Below are positions 1 through 7,697 of a DNA stretch of 32,158 nt, piece after piece. The position numbers and the translations under genes are program-made. How positions within the stretch are numbered: the stretch's first letter is position 1; the number at the start of each line of letters is the position of its first letter. Origin of the DNA: an uncultured Oscillospiraceae bacterium (GTDB lineage Bacteria; Bacillota; Clostridia; Oscillospirales; JAAYXM01); the NCBI GenBank assembly GCA_934446465.1, contig CAKSEF010000014.1:1-32158 (forward strand), given 5' to 3'. Below the pieces are notes generated by a model. It was not told the origin of the DNA. It worked only from the letters and a program-made list of their open reading frames with translations, and did no database searches.

Positions 1-1
1 C

Positions 2-343
2 TACCGTGTATACGGAGACCGCGGTGCTCTTCATCTCACATCAAAGAACGTCAAATATCAGTATTATGACGAAGCGGAATGTCCGCAGCCGAAGCTCGTT
101 TTTGAGTCGCTTCACGATGAGAACTACAATCCCTCATATTGCAAAGACGAAATCAAATGGCACAATGTCGAGGAAGAAATTACGGGCGACGTATTCTCCC
201 ACGGAACAAGCGGATATTACCACCGTCTCTATGACCACATGGTAAACGGCAAGGAGCTGTTTATAAAGCCCGAGCATATCCTCACGGAAATCAAGATATT
301 TGAAGAAATTGAGCGTCAGAACCCGCTCGAGAAAAAGTTTTAA
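2..343 (+). CDS. Gfo/Idh/MocA family oxidoreductase, C-terminal part (5' truncated by window)
   Basis: The reading frame is open from the window edge to a TAA and gives 113 residues, so only the C-terminal substrate-binding half of the protein is present. The visible text (YRVYGDRGALHLTSKN near the start, then a conserved helix with HGTSGYYHRLYDHMVNGKE and a C-terminal ILTEIKIFEEIERQ segment) is typical of the end of the alpha/beta C-terminal domain of NAD(P)-dependent sugar dehydrogenases. In this family a C-terminal helix after a 'hggs' turn closes the active site. A second member follows 31 bp downstream on the same strand, so the two are probably co-transcribed and act in the same sugar or inositol-type pathway. 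The substrate cannot be told from the sequence. Confidence 0.75.
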   Translation, partial: YRVYGDRGALHLTSKNVKYQYYDEAECPQPKLVFESLHDENYNPSYCKDEIKWHNVEEEITGDVFSHGTSGYYHRLYDHMVNGKELFIKPEHILTEIKIFEEIERQNPLEKKF

Positions 344-374
344 TCGGTGCACAGCACAGAATGGAGGACTAATC

Positions 375-1262
375 ATGTATAAAATTGCTATATTGGGAAC
401 CGAAAACTCCCACGCAGACGCTTTTGCAAACATCATTTATAAGGGACACCGCAATCTTGGAAACGTGCCGTACTCCGATTTTGAGATAGTCGGAATCTGC
501 GGAGACGACGCGGAGAAAAACAAGAAAATGCAGGAAACCTTCGGTATTGCCGAAATATCCGATAACCCCGAAGCATGGGTCGGCAAGGTTGACGGCATAA
601 TGGTTACGGCTCGCCACGGCGGAAAGCATTTGAAATATGCGAAGAAGTATATAGAAAACGGTACACCCGCATTCATCGACAAACCGATTACCATCAGTGA
701 AAACGAAGCTCTCGAGCTTGCGCGTCTTGCAAAGAGCAAAAATGTCCCGCTTTGCGGCGGCTCTACCCTGGGCGTTGCCGACGACGTAGTTTACATGAGA
801 GATTTGTTCAACGATTCCGAAAGATGCAAGAAAGTATACGGCGGTGCCGTCTCGGCTCCCATCAATATGAAAAACGAGTGGGGCGATTTCTTCTTCTATT
901 CGCAGCACCTCGTTCAGATTATGACCGGAATATTCGGAAGCGGTATTGAGTCGGTTATCGCGCGCGGGCGTGAGGATTCCGCGACGTTCATAGCAAGATA
1001 TAAGGACTTTGACGTTTCGGGTCATTACGGTTCGCACGCATATTCCGCCACTATCTATGAGCAATCCAAAGTGTTCCACAAAGAAATAGACATTTTTGCC
1101 GACCGATACCTCCGCGAGTTCGAACGCTTTGAACATATGCTGAGAACCGGCAGGATGCTTGAAGATTACGATGAGTTTATTAAGCCTGTATTTATACTGA
1201 ACGCAATCTATGAGTCCCTTAAAACAGGCGCGGAAGTAAGCGTCAGAAAATTCGAGATATAA
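375..1262 (+). CDS. Gfo/Idh/MocA family oxidoreductase
   Basis: A 295-residue cytoplasmic NAD(P)-dependent oxidoreductase. The N-terminus (MYKIAILGTENSHADAFANI) is the first beta-strand and loop of a Rossmann fold, although the usual GxGxxG is replaced by GTENSHA, a variant seen in one Firmicutes branch. FIDKPIT (residues 100-106) is the family EKP-type motif that orients nicotinamide and substrate. The C-terminal half is the mixed alpha/beta substrate domain. The start is set at ATG 375 because GGAGG lies 7 nt upstream (364-368); the frame is open further upstream but has no better ribosome site. It follows another member of the family and precedes a terminator and nagA, which suggests catabolism of an amino sugar or related glycoside; the exact reaction is unknown. 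Confidence 0.8.
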   Translation: MYKIAILGTENSHADAFANIIYKGHRNLGNVPYSDFEIVGICGDDAEKNKKMQETFGIAEISDNPEAWVGKVDGIMVTARHGGKHLKYAKKYIENGTPAFIDKPITISENEALELARLAKSKNVPLCGGSTLGVADDVVYMRDLFNDSERCKKVYGGAVSAPINMKNEWGDFFFYSQHLVQIMTGIFGSGIESVIARGREDSATFIARYKDFDVSGHYGSHAYSATIYEQSKVFHKEIDIFADRYLREFERFEHMLRTGRMLEDYDEFIKPVFILNAIYESLKTGAEVSVRKFEI

Positions 1263-1271
1263 GAAAACTCC

Positions 1272-1302
1272 GAGCCGAAGCCATAAAGGGCTTCGGCTCT
1301 TT
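1272..1302 (+). terminator. Intrinsic terminator after the oxidoreductase pair
   Basis: A perfect 11-bp stem, GAGCCGAAGCC (1272-1282) with GGCTTCGGCTC (1289-1299), a 6-nt loop and a short T tract (TTTC). It begins 9 bp after the stop codon. The T tract is short, so termination may be partial. Confidence 0.7.
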
Positions 1303-1340
1303 CACAGCCACGGGAGAGTCGAACTCATATGCTCTGATGC

Positions 1341-1369
1341 TTGCGTTTTTCCGCGTTTTGGTTTATATT
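1341..1369 (+). promoter_or_regulatory. Putative sigma-A promoter for nagA
   Basis: TTGCGT (1341-1346), a 17-nt spacer and TATATT (1364-1369) lie about 30 bp before the nagA start. A second TATAAT at 1379-1384 has no good -35 box and would leave almost no leader. This is read by eye only. Confidence 0.45.
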
Positions 1370-1398
1370 ATTTACAGGTATAATTTTAAGCTGAGAGG

Positions 1399-2580
1399 AT
1401 GAAAAAAGTGATACATAAATTTTACGGCGGAAAGGTCATTCTCGGGGACAGGATTGACGAATCTGTCTCCGTATACACCGAGGACGATAAAATTATTGCC
1501 GTTACGGAAGAGAATCTTCCGTTTGACGCATCACACGACGCGTGCGGGAAGTATATTTCCCCCGGCTTTATCGATATCCATGTTCACGGCGGCGGCGGTG
1601 CCGACTTTATGGACTGCACACCCGAAGCGTTTTTGACCGCCGCAGAGCTTCATGCAAAATACGGCACAACATGTATGCTTCCAACCGCATCGGCAGGCTG
1701 TGTCGAAGAATATATGGGAATGCTTGACGCGCTCGAAGAAGCGGAAAAGAGAAATACAAAGGGCGCATACATGGCAGGCATACATTTTGAGGGCCCGTAT
1801 TTCGACACTGTCCAGGCAGGCGGCCAAAACCCCGAATACATCCGTCCTCCTCAGAAAGAGGAATACGAAAAGCTTTTGAATTACAGCAATCGGATACTGC
1901 GCTGGAGTTCGGCTCCCGAGCTTGAGGGAACCGAGGAGTTTGCAAAAGCCCTGCTCGCTCACGGCGTCCTTCCGTCCATTGCCCATTCAAATGCCGAGTA
2001 TGAAGACGTTGTAAATGCTCATAAATGGGGATATACGCTCATTACACACCTCTATTCCTGCATGAGCACCATACACAGGATTAACGCGTACCGTCATGTC
2101 GGAATCGTGGAAGCGGCATACCTCATCGACGATATGGATGTTGAGATAATTGCCGACGGAAGCCACCTTCCCGCAGAGCTTCTTAAATACGTCTGCAAAT
2201 TCAAAGACCACGACAGAATAGCCCTCATAACCGACTCTCTGCGCGGTGCGGGACTTCCCGACGGAACGCTCATGCTTGCGGGGAGTCTGAAAAACGGATT
2301 TGAGGTAATAATCGAGGACGGCGTTGCAAAGCTCATGAGCCGTGAGGCGTTTGCGGGAAGCGTCTGCACAACGAACAAGCTCGTGCGAAATATGATAAAC
2401 ATGGCGGACTTAAGCGTTCCCGAAGCCGTCAAAATGGCAACGCGCAACCCCGCACGCATGGCAAAGCTTACCGACCGCGGCGAGCTCAAGGACGGCAAAA
2501 AAGCAGATATTCTCATTTTTGACGACGATATAAACGTGGAGCTTACAATGGTAAACGGAAACATCGTCTTTGAAAAATAG
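1399..2580 (+). CDS. nagA: N-acetylglucosamine-6-phosphate deacetylase
   Basis: NagA removes the acetyl group of GlcNAc-6-phosphate to give glucosamine-6-phosphate and acetate, the first committed step in use of GlcNAc or recycled cell-wall sugar. The 393-residue length and TIM-barrel amidohydrolase motifs fit: HVHG (His61, His63), GIHFEGPYF (Glu131), IAHSNA (His196), ITHLYSCMS (His217) and the catalytic Asp279 in ITDS. The C-terminal ATRNPARMAKLTDRGELKDG segment is also typical. ATG 1399 abuts the GAGAGG ribosome site with no spacer, while the in-frame GTG at 1408 lies 9 nt after it; GTG 1408 may be the true start and would shorten the protein by three residues. nagB is not in the window. 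Confidence in function is high. Confidence 0.93.
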   Translation: MKKVIHKFYGGKVILGDRIDESVSVYTEDDKIIAVTEENLPFDASHDACGKYISPGFIDIHVHGGGGADFMDCTPEAFLTAAELHAKYGTTCMLPTASAGCVEEYMGMLDALEEAEKRNTKGAYMAGIHFEGPYFDTVQAGGQNPEYIRPPQKEEYEKLLNYSNRILRWSSAPELEGTEEFAKALLAHGVLPSIAHSNAEYEDVVNAHKWGYTLITHLYSCMSTIHRINAYRHVGIVEAAYLIDDMDVEIIADGSHLPAELLKYVCKFKDHDRIALITDSLRGAGLPDGTLMLAGSLKNGFEVIIEDGVAKLMSREAFAGSVCTTNKLVRNMINMADLSVPEAVKMATRNPARMAKLTDRGELKDGKKADILIFDDDINVELTMVNGNIVFEK

Positions 2581-2627
2581 TTAAATATAAAATTTGCGCT
2601 TGATTTTTTTCTCATTTTGTTTTAATG

Positions 2628-2633
2628 TATAAT
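2628..2633 (+). promoter_or_regulatory. Putative -10 box for the LysR gene
   Basis: A consensus TATAAT preceded by ATG lies 29 bp before the start of the LysR gene. The -35 region is only a T tract, so the promoter may be weak or regulator-dependent, as is common for autoregulated LysR genes. Confidence 0.4.
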
Positions 2634-2662
2634 AGGAAAAATTTATAACAGGCGGTGAGTAT

Positions 2663-3535
2663 ATGAAGCTTTTGCAGTTACAGTATTTTTGTACTGCGTG
2701 CAAATTCAATAACATAACGCGCGCGGCAGAGGAACTGCATATTTCTCAGCCGTCGATTTCAAATGCAATTAAGGAGCTTGAGAACGAGTTCTCCGTTACT
2801 CTGTTCCACCGTCTGCGAAAGGGTTTTTCACTCACGCGCGAGGGCGAGATTTTGCTTAAGCACGCGCAGGAGCTTCTGCAAAACGCGGAGCACGTTTCTC
2901 TTATTATGCACGGACTCGGGAAAAGCCGTGAGGTTATCCGACTCGGAATCCCGCCCATGACGGGCATATCGCAGCTTCCGAAGCTTTACCGCGGTTTCCG
3001 CAGTCTCTATCCCGATATTTCAATATCGACACATGAGTTCGGTGCGAACAGCCTTCTTGAATCCCTGCGTGACGAATCACTCGATGTTGCGATTATTCCG
3101 ACCAACGTAGTTGACCACGACAAATTCAGCTCCATAAATCTCGGCGAGGTCGAAACGGTCTTTTGCGTGCCGTGCGGCCACAGGCTTGCAAATGAGGAAT
3201 CGGTTGACATACGCGAGATAGCAAGCGAACCCCTGATACTCTTTGATAAAGGCTTTATCCAATACGATGTAATCAATTCCGCGTTTGCGGCGGAAGGCAT
3301 AACACCGAATATTGTTCACCTTTCCTCCCAGCTTTACATGATTAAGGAGTTTATCTCATCGGGATTTGCCTGCGGGTTCATGTTCCGCGACATTGCCGAA
3401 ACCATTCCGAACATCAAAAGCATTCCGCTCAAAAAGCCGATTAAATCTCAGGTAATCCTGATTTGGAGCAAGGAGCGTCAGTTGTTCAACAATCTCCTCA
3501 AGTTTATAAACTATGCAAAGCACGAACAATTCTGA
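2663..3535 (+). CDS. LysR family transcriptional regulator
   Basis: A 290-residue regulator with the standard LysR plan. The winged helix-turn-helix occupies about residues 1-60; NITRAAEELHISQPSISNAI (18-37) is the recognition segment, followed by the linker helix. The effector-binding periplasmic-protein-like domain runs from about 88 to the end (IRLGIPPMTGISQLPKLYRG onward). The start ATG has GGCGGTG upstream with suitable spacing. The gene stands between nagA, which it follows by 82 bp, and a convergent permease operon; a LysR protein commonly controls an adjacent gene, but no divergent partner is present here, so its target is unclear. The closest general type is the CynR/CysL-like group; no inducer can be assigned. 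Confidence 0.9.
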   Translation: MKLLQLQYFCTACKFNNITRAAEELHISQPSISNAIKELENEFSVTLFHRLRKGFSLTREGEILLKHAQELLQNAEHVSLIMHGLGKSREVIRLGIPPMTGISQLPKLYRGFRSLYPDISISTHEFGANSLLESLRDESLDVAIIPTNVVDHDKFSSINLGEVETVFCVPCGHRLANEESVDIREIASEPLILFDKGFIQYDVINSAFAAEGITPNIVHLSSQLYMIKEFISSGFACGFMFRDIAETIPNIKSIPLKKPIKSQVILIWSKERQLFNNLLKFINYAKHEQF

Positions 3536-3536
3536 A

Positions 3537-3941
3537 TTATTTTTGGGAACGCCCGTCCTCGGAGCGTTCCCCTTTTTTATTTTTCCTGAAAAGCTCGCTC
3601 ACACCGACAATTATGAGAAATCCCCCGAAAATTCTCCTAAGAAAACCCATATCCGCATGAGCGGCGGCGATTGACGCGCCTATTGCGGAAATGCTTCCCG
3701 CGCACCCCGCCCATAAAACTATTTTCCACTTAATGAGCTTATTTTTAATATGCGAGACAAGCGCGCTTGCCGCAGTCGGGAGGACGTACAGCAGGTTTAT
3801 TCCCTGTGCGGCGAGCTGTTCCGTATTTCCGAACATCGTGAGATATATGACGAGGAGTGTTCCCCCGCCTATTCCGAATCCCGTTATTATTCCCGTAAGA
3901 AGCCCTACCGCGGCATTGACTGCAAATTCCAAAAGCCACAC
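3537..3941 (-). CDS. TSUP (TauE/SafE/YfcA) family permease, half-size subunit
   Basis: A 134-residue integral membrane protein equal to one half of a normal (about 250-residue) TauE/SafE permease, a family that moves sulfite, sulfonates or other small organic anions. AVGLLTGIITGFGIGGGTLL near the N-terminus is the hallmark glycine-rich first helix of the repeat, and three or four hydrophobic segments follow. The tail (FRKNKKGERSEDGRSQK) is strongly charged and is encoded across the LysR terminator. The frame begins with GTG at 3941, directly behind a G-run; an in-frame TTG nine bases on has better spacing and may be the start. It lies 3 bp after the other half-size subunit, and the two probably form a heterodimer. 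The substrate is unknown; the sulfur-gene setting is only suggestive. Confidence 0.8.
   Translation of the reverse strand: MWLLEFAVNAAVGLLTGIITGFGIGGGTLLVIYLTMFGNTEQLAAQGINLLYVLPTAASALVSHIKNKLIKWKIVLWAGCAGSISAIGASIAAAHADMGFLRRIFGGFLIIVGVSELFRKNKKGERSEDGRSQK
3545..3578 (+). terminator. Intrinsic terminator of the LysR gene, lying inside the opposing TSUP gene
   Basis: An 8-bp perfect stem, GGGAACGC (3545-3552) with GCGTTCCC (3564-3571), is followed by C and TTTTTT ATTTTT. It serves the plus-strand LysR gene. On the other strand the same bases encode the charged C-terminal tail of the TSUP protein. Confidence 0.8.
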
Positions 3942-3944
3942 CCC

Positions 3945-4310
3945 CTATATGCCGAAAAGCGAACGGACTCCGCCGTATATGATAAAAAGAGCGAGTGCAC
4001 GGCGAAGCCAGACAACGGGTATTTTCTTGAAAACACAACCGCCGATTATCCCTCCCGCAAGCCCGCCTGCGAGATACGGAAGCGCCCGCATAATATCAAG
4101 ACTGTTATTCATGAAATATACTACTGCGGAAATCACGGACAGGGGCATAATTACCGCAAGGGTTGTGGGAAATGCGTATCTGTCCTCCACCTTCGCCCAT
4201 CGGCACAAAAGCGGAACAAGAAACATTCCCCCGCCCGCTCCGAAGAAGCCGTTTGCAAGTCCCGCCAGCGCACCGCTTACGGCATATTTTACATTATCGG
4301 CTTTTTTCAA
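3945..4310 (-). CDS. TSUP (TauE/SafE/YfcA) family permease, half-size subunit
   Basis: A 121-residue membrane protein and the partner of the next gene. GALAGLANGFFGAGGGMFLV is the conserved first-helix motif of the TSUP repeat, and AGGLAGGIIGG marks a second glycine-rich helix. Start: TTG at 4310 is chosen because AAGGAG lies 9 nt upstream and the TTG overlaps the TGA stop of the preceding gene (ATTGA), implying translational coupling. The frame stays open further upstream but would overlap the previous gene by 70 bp. Two consecutive half-size TSUP genes are a recurrent arrangement in Firmicutes; function as an exporter or importer of a sulfur or carboxylate anion is inferred from family only. 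Confidence 0.8.
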   Translation of the reverse strand: MKKADNVKYAVSGALAGLANGFFGAGGGMFLVPLLCRWAKVEDRYAFPTTLAVIMPLSVISAVVYFMNNSLDIMRALPYLAGGLAGGIIGGCVFKKIPVVWLRRALALFIIYGGVRSLFGI

Positions 4311-4858
4311 TTTTTTCTTCTCCTTCTTGCAAAATACGATATGAATGCGCCGAACAGAAGCACGACTGACGCGCAAAGGAGCACGCGGATATACCGCACC
4401 CCACTTTCGTATTTTTCCGTATTTTTCTCATGTTTTATGTCGTTTTCCTTTTCTTCTGCGTCCGCAAACACCTTCGGAAGCTCCTCAACCGATATTGCAA
4501 CCGACCGTTCCGCTCCGCCGGAGGTTCGTATTTTCAAAACATCTTCGCCGGCGTTTTTCCCATAGACCATAAATTCTCTTCCGCTCAGTGTTACCTCTGC
4601 CGTTCCGTCGTCTCTTTCGAGCGACCAGAAAAGCTCCGTATTCTTTGACTCTTCGGGAAATACTTCCGTCGATATCTTCCCGTTTTCTCCGCACACGAGG
4701 ACAAGCCTCAACGTGTTCGGCATTATGCGCTCGTTCTCGGTTTTTGCGGCGCTTATGCTCTCGCGGTTTTCCGCATAGTAGCTCTCGTCAATTATTTTCG
4801 CTCCGACAGTACACGTTATTAAAATCGCAAAAGCAAAAAGCAATACACTTTTTTTCAT
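4307..4858 (-). CDS. Membrane-anchored extracytoplasmic protein with Ig-like (BIG2-like) domain
   Basis: A 183-residue protein of unknown function. Residues 1-20 form a signal sequence (MKKSVLLFAFAILI), about 50-125 look like a bacterial Ig-like fold (LFWSLERDDGTAEVTLSG then an 'aGedvLkI' strand), 130-152 is charged, and 156-176 is a membrane helix followed by RRRRKN, a stop-transfer signal. The bulk should face outside. ATG 4858 was chosen because the signal peptide begins there and GGGCGGTG precedes it; the frame upstream is not protein-like. Its stop overlaps the TTG start of the first TSUP gene, so it is the first gene of that operon and may assist the permease. No specific family is recognised beyond the Ig-like fold. 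Confidence 0.65.
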   Translation of the reverse strand: MKKSVLLFAFAILITCTVGAKIIDESYYAENRESISAAKTENERIMPNTLRLVLVCGENGKISTEVFPEESKNTELFWSLERDDGTAEVTLSGREFMVYGKNAGEDVLKIRTSGGAERSVAISVEELPKVFADAEEKENDIKHEKNTEKYESGVRYIRVLLCASVVLLFGAFISYFARRRRKN

Positions 4859-4937
4859 TCGCACCGCCCCGAACTTTTTTATTTTCTTATATTGTTTCAC
4901 CGTTCGGCACTTTTTAAGCATTACACTTATTTTTATT

Positions 4938-4970
4938 AAAAAAAGACCTCTGCATCTCTGCAAAGGTCTT
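4938..4970 (-). terminator. Intrinsic terminator of pnp
   Basis: On the minus strand AAGACCTTTGCA pairs with TGCAGAGGTCTT (12 bp with one G-U), with a GAGA loop, and is followed by seven T. It lies 12 bp after the pnp stop codon. Confidence 0.88.
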
Positions 4971-4982
4971 TCTGATTTGTGA

Positions 4983-7115
4983 TTATTCTTTTTCCTGTTC
5001 CTTTTCGCGTTTTGCAAGCTCGTTGTATGCGTCCTTGCGCGAGAAGTTTGTTCTTCCCTTGTCATCGACACCGAGGAACTTGACCCACGTCATATCTCCG
5101 ACGTTGAGGACATCCTCAACCTTTTCGACTCTGCGGTTTTCGAGCTTCGAGATGTGAACCATTCCGTCTTTTCCCGGAGCGATTTCGACGAACGCGCCAA
5201 TCGGGATTATGCGGACAACCTTTCCGTAGTAAAGCTCGCCCGGAACGGGGTCGAGAACTATCGTTTCAATAATCTTCTTCGCATTCTCGCAGGCGGCGGA
5301 ATCTATCGCCGATATGAATACGCTTCCGTCATCCTCGATATCTACCTTTGCTCCCGTATCGGCAACTATCTTCTGAATTACACAGCCGCCTTTTCCGATA
5401 ACGTCGCGAATCTTATCGGGGTCAATCGACATATGGAGCATCTTCGGAGCATATTTTGAAAGCTCCTTTCTCGGCTCTGCAATAACGGGAAGCATAATCT
5501 CGTCGAGAATCTTGTAACGTGCATCGCGCGTTATTGTGAGCGCGCTTCTGATAATTTCGGGTGTAAGTCCGTCAATCTTAAGGTCCATCTGAATGGCTGT
5601 TATACCCTTCTTTGTTCCGCCGACCTTAAAGTCCATATCGCCGTAGAAGTCCTCAACGCCCTGGATATCGACGAAAGTAAGCCATTTATCCTCGTCGGTA
5701 ACAAGGCCGCATGATATACCGGCGACAGGCGCCTTTATCGGCACGCCGGCGTCCATAAGAGCAAGCGTGGAACCGCATATTGAAGCCTGCGATGTGGAGC
5801 CGTTCGAGCTGAGCACCTCGGAAACGAGGCGGATGCTGTACGGGAACTCATCTTCGCTCGGGATAACAGGCTCAAGTGCGCGCTCGGCGAGTGCGCCGTG
5901 GCCGATTTCACGTCTTCCCGGGCTGCGGCTCGGACGCGCTTCTCCGACTGAGTATGACGGGAAGTTGTAATGGTGGATATATCTCTTAAATTCTTCTTCG
6001 TATATCGTGTCGAGCTTCTGCTGGTCGGAAATTGTTCCGAGCGTTGCAACGGTGAGAACCTGCGTCTGACCGCGTGTGAACATTCCGCTTCCGTGCGTTC
6101 TCGGGAGTATACCTACCTCTGCCGCGAGCGGACGAACCTCGTCAAGAGCACGTCCGTCTACGCGCTTGCCCTCAAGGAGCCACTGACGCACAACGATTTT
6201 CTGAAGCTTGTACAGGCATTCACCGAGGTATGTTTCGATTTCGGGGTACTTCTCGGAATATTCCGCAACGAGCTCATCGGAAAGAACCTTAAGACGCTTA
6301 TCGCGAACCGTCTTGTCATCGGTATCCATGCACGCACGGACGCGGTCAAGGATATTTGCGCGAAGCTCCTCAAAGAGCTCGTCGTCAAACGGAACGTGTT
6401 CGTATTCAAATTTTTCAAGCCCGATTTCCTTCTGGATATCGGATATGAACCTGACTATCTTTTTGATTTCCTCATGCGCGAGCATAATGGCGTCAAACAT
6501 GATATCTTCGGGGATTTCGTTAGCTCCCGCCTCAATCATTACTACTTTTTCCGCCGTGCCTGCAACCGTAACGTGCATCTCGCTCTTCTCGCGCTCTGCC
6601 GACGTCGGGTTCACGATGTACTTGCCGTCCGCATAGCCGATGATTGCGCCTGCAATCGGGCCGTTCCACGGGATATCGGAAATGGAGAGTGCGACCGATG
6701 TACCTATCATTCCCGCAATTTCGGGTGCATTGTCGTTATCAACCGAGAGAACCGTTATCGCTATTGCGACATCGTTTCTGAGGTCTTTCGGGAAGAGCGG
6801 ACGAATCGGACGGTCGATGAGACGCGATGTGAGTATTGCGCGCTCGCCCGGACGCCCTTCACGGCGCATAAAGCTTCCCGGTATACGGCCTACCGAATAG
6901 AGTCTCTCCTCAAAATCGACGGCGAGCGGGAAGAAGTCTATTCCGGCTCTCGGCTTGTCGGAAGCCGTCGCCGTTACCAAAACTACCGTTTCACCGTAGC
7001 GGACGAGGCATGAGCCGTTTGCAAGCCCCGCCATTTTTCCCGTTTCGATTACAAGCTTTCTGCCGGCAAATTCCGTTTCAAAAAACTTGTACTTGGAAAA
7101 TTCCATTTTTTTCAT
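4983..7115 (-). CDS. pnp: Polyribonucleotide nucleotidyltransferase (PNPase)
   Basis: A 710-residue phosphorolytic 3'-5' exoribonuclease of the RNA degradation machinery. The order is two RNase PH domains joined by an alpha-helical domain, a KH domain (IRDVIGKGGCVIQKI, GxxG loop) and a C-terminal S1 domain (YYGKVVRIIPIGAFVEI, KDGMVHISKL). FMRREGRPGERAIL and GRREIGHGALAERAL are the phosphate/RNA-binding signatures of the first and second PH domains. Start: ATG 7115 with AAGGAG 9 nt upstream; the open frame further upstream runs through a large leader hairpin and is not protein-like. It follows rpsO by 173 bp, the same order as in enterobacteria and Bacillus. The hairpin in the leader may be a processing site for autoregulation. 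Confidence 0.97.
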   Translation of the reverse strand: MKKMEFSKYKFFETEFAGRKLVIETGKMAGLANGSCLVRYGETVVLVTATASDKPRAGIDFFPLAVDFEERLYSVGRIPGSFMRREGRPGERAILTSRLIDRPIRPLFPKDLRNDVAIAITVLSVDNDNAPEIAGMIGTSVALSISDIPWNGPIAGAIIGYADGKYIVNPTSAEREKSEMHVTVAGTAEKVVMIEAGANEIPEDIMFDAIMLAHEEIKKIVRFISDIQKEIGLEKFEYEHVPFDDELFEELRANILDRVRACMDTDDKTVRDKRLKVLSDELVAEYSEKYPEIETYLGECLYKLQKIVVRQWLLEGKRVDGRALDEVRPLAAEVGILPRTHGSGMFTRGQTQVLTVATLGTISDQQKLDTIYEEEFKRYIHHYNFPSYSVGEARPSRSPGRREIGHGALAERALEPVIPSEDEFPYSIRLVSEVLSSNGSTSQASICGSTLALMDAGVPIKAPVAGISCGLVTDEDKWLTFVDIQGVEDFYGDMDFKVGGTKKGITAIQMDLKIDGLTPEIIRSALTITRDARYKILDEIMLPVIAEPRKELSKYAPKMLHMSIDPDKIRDVIGKGGCVIQKIVADTGAKVDIEDDGSVFISAIDSAACENAKKIIETIVLDPVPGELYYGKVVRIIPIGAFVEIAPGKDGMVHISKLENRRVEKVEDVLNVGDMTWVKFLGVDDKGRTNFSRKDAYNELAKREKEQEKE

Positions 7116-7141
7116 TAGTTTTCGCTCCTTTACAGTTTTTG

Positions 7142-7243
7142 TGCGGGAGCTTTCGCGTGGGTTTAGCACTTGAAGCATCCGTCAAAAGCTGTTTGACGAA
7201 ACCTCCAGTTGCTAAACAAAACCATGCGGACGAAGCTCCTGCA
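7142..7243 (-). promoter_or_regulatory. Long imperfect hairpin in the pnp 5' leader
   Basis: The leader can fold into one extended stem of about 100 nt. Plus-strand arms: 7142-7160 with 7222-7243 (one bulge and a few mismatches), GTTTAGC 7161-7167 with GCTAAAC 7211-7217 (perfect), and CGTCAAA 7180-7186 with TTTGACG 7192-7198 (perfect) at the tip. The pnp ribosome binding site (7125-7130) lies just downstream. Pairing is seen directly; a role as RNase III substrate for PNPase autoregulation is inferred from enterobacterial pnp. Confidence 0.6.
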
Positions 7244-7253
7244 AATTTTTAAT

Positions 7254-7279
7254 CCCTCGGGCGGAGCCCCGCCCGAGGG
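7254..7279 (-). terminator. Strong hairpin after rpsO (no U-tract)
   Basis: A perfect 11-bp GC-rich stem, CCCTCGGGCGG with CCGCCCGAGGG and a 4-nt loop, begins about 10 bp after the rpsO stop. On the minus strand it is followed by ATTAAAAATTT, not a T run, so it is more likely a 3'-end stabiliser or partial terminator than a strong stop. Confidence 0.5.
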
Positions 7280-7288
7280 ACGCTTTGA

Positions 7289-7555
7289 CTACTTTCTGAG
7301 TCCGAGCTTTGCGACGATTGCGCGGTAACGCTCAATGTCTTTCTTTGCGAGATAGTTGAGCAGATTGCGGCGCTTACCGACCATCTTGAGAAGTCCGCGG
7401 CGGGAATGGTTATCCTTGTGGTGGACCTTCAGATGCTCCGTGAGCTCCGAAATGCGCTGAGTGAGGATAGCAATCTGAACCTCGGGCGAGCCTGTGTCCT
7501 TCTCGTGGAGGCGATTGTTTGTGATTACCTCAGTCTTTTTCTCCTTAAGAATCAT
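7289..7555 (-). CDS. rpsO: 30S ribosomal protein S15
   Basis: An 88-residue primary 16S rRNA-binding protein of the small subunit platform. The text is diagnostic: HEKDTGSPEVQIAILTQRI, LKVHHKDNHSRRGLLKMVGK and RRNLLNYL. Family length is usually 88-89. ATG 7555 is chosen over an in-frame GTG three codons upstream because AAAGGTG sits 6 nt before the ATG and overlaps the GTG. A clear promoter lies about 145 bp upstream, leaving a long leader that could carry an S15 autoregulatory element. It is co-oriented with pnp downstream, the classical rpsO-pnp pairing. Confidence 0.97.
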   Translation of the reverse strand: MILKEKKTEVITNNRLHEKDTGSPEVQIAILTQRISELTEHLKVHHKDNHSRRGLLKMVGKRRNLLNYLAKKDIERYRAIVAKLGLRK

Positions 7556-7690
7556 TTCTTTCACCTTTCTTTCTCAGATTCTCGCAAATCAAAGTGATGG
7601 GCGGGTGAAAGACCTCAAAAAAGGCTTATCTCCCACAACCTCGATATGGAGTTGCGCACACCGCAACCGAAAATACGGCACATTAGCATG
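7556..7690 (-). promoter_or_regulatory. rpsO 5' leader, possible S15 autoregulatory region
   Basis: About 135 nt separate the predicted transcription start from the rpsO ATG. A small stem (plus strand GTTGCG 7651-7656 with CGCAAC 7662-7667) is visible, followed by purine-rich single-stranded sequence. S15 leaders that bind S15 are known in several bacterial groups, but I cannot match this one to a described class. Confidence 0.3.
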
Positions 7691-7697
7691 CTCTGCT

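Noticed and set aside
369..1136. 255-codon minus-strand frame opposite the Gfo/Idh/MocA gene
   Set aside because: A shadow of a well-supported gene; no ribosome site or recognisable protein text.
1305..1345. tRNA T-arm-like text (reverse complement GAGTTCGACTCTC) between terminator and nagA
   Set aside because: Only three of five T-stem pairs form and no acceptor or anticodon arm can be built, so I read it as chance.
3691..4565. Two long plus-strand frames opposite the TSUP genes
   Set aside because: The minus-strand frames carry clear TSUP motifs and signals; the plus-strand translations are low-complexity and lack ribosome sites.
5970..7013. Long open frame (347 codons) on the plus strand opposite pnp
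   Set aside because: It mirrors the codon bias of pnp, has no ribosome site, and the text is Cys/Arg-rich without domain character.
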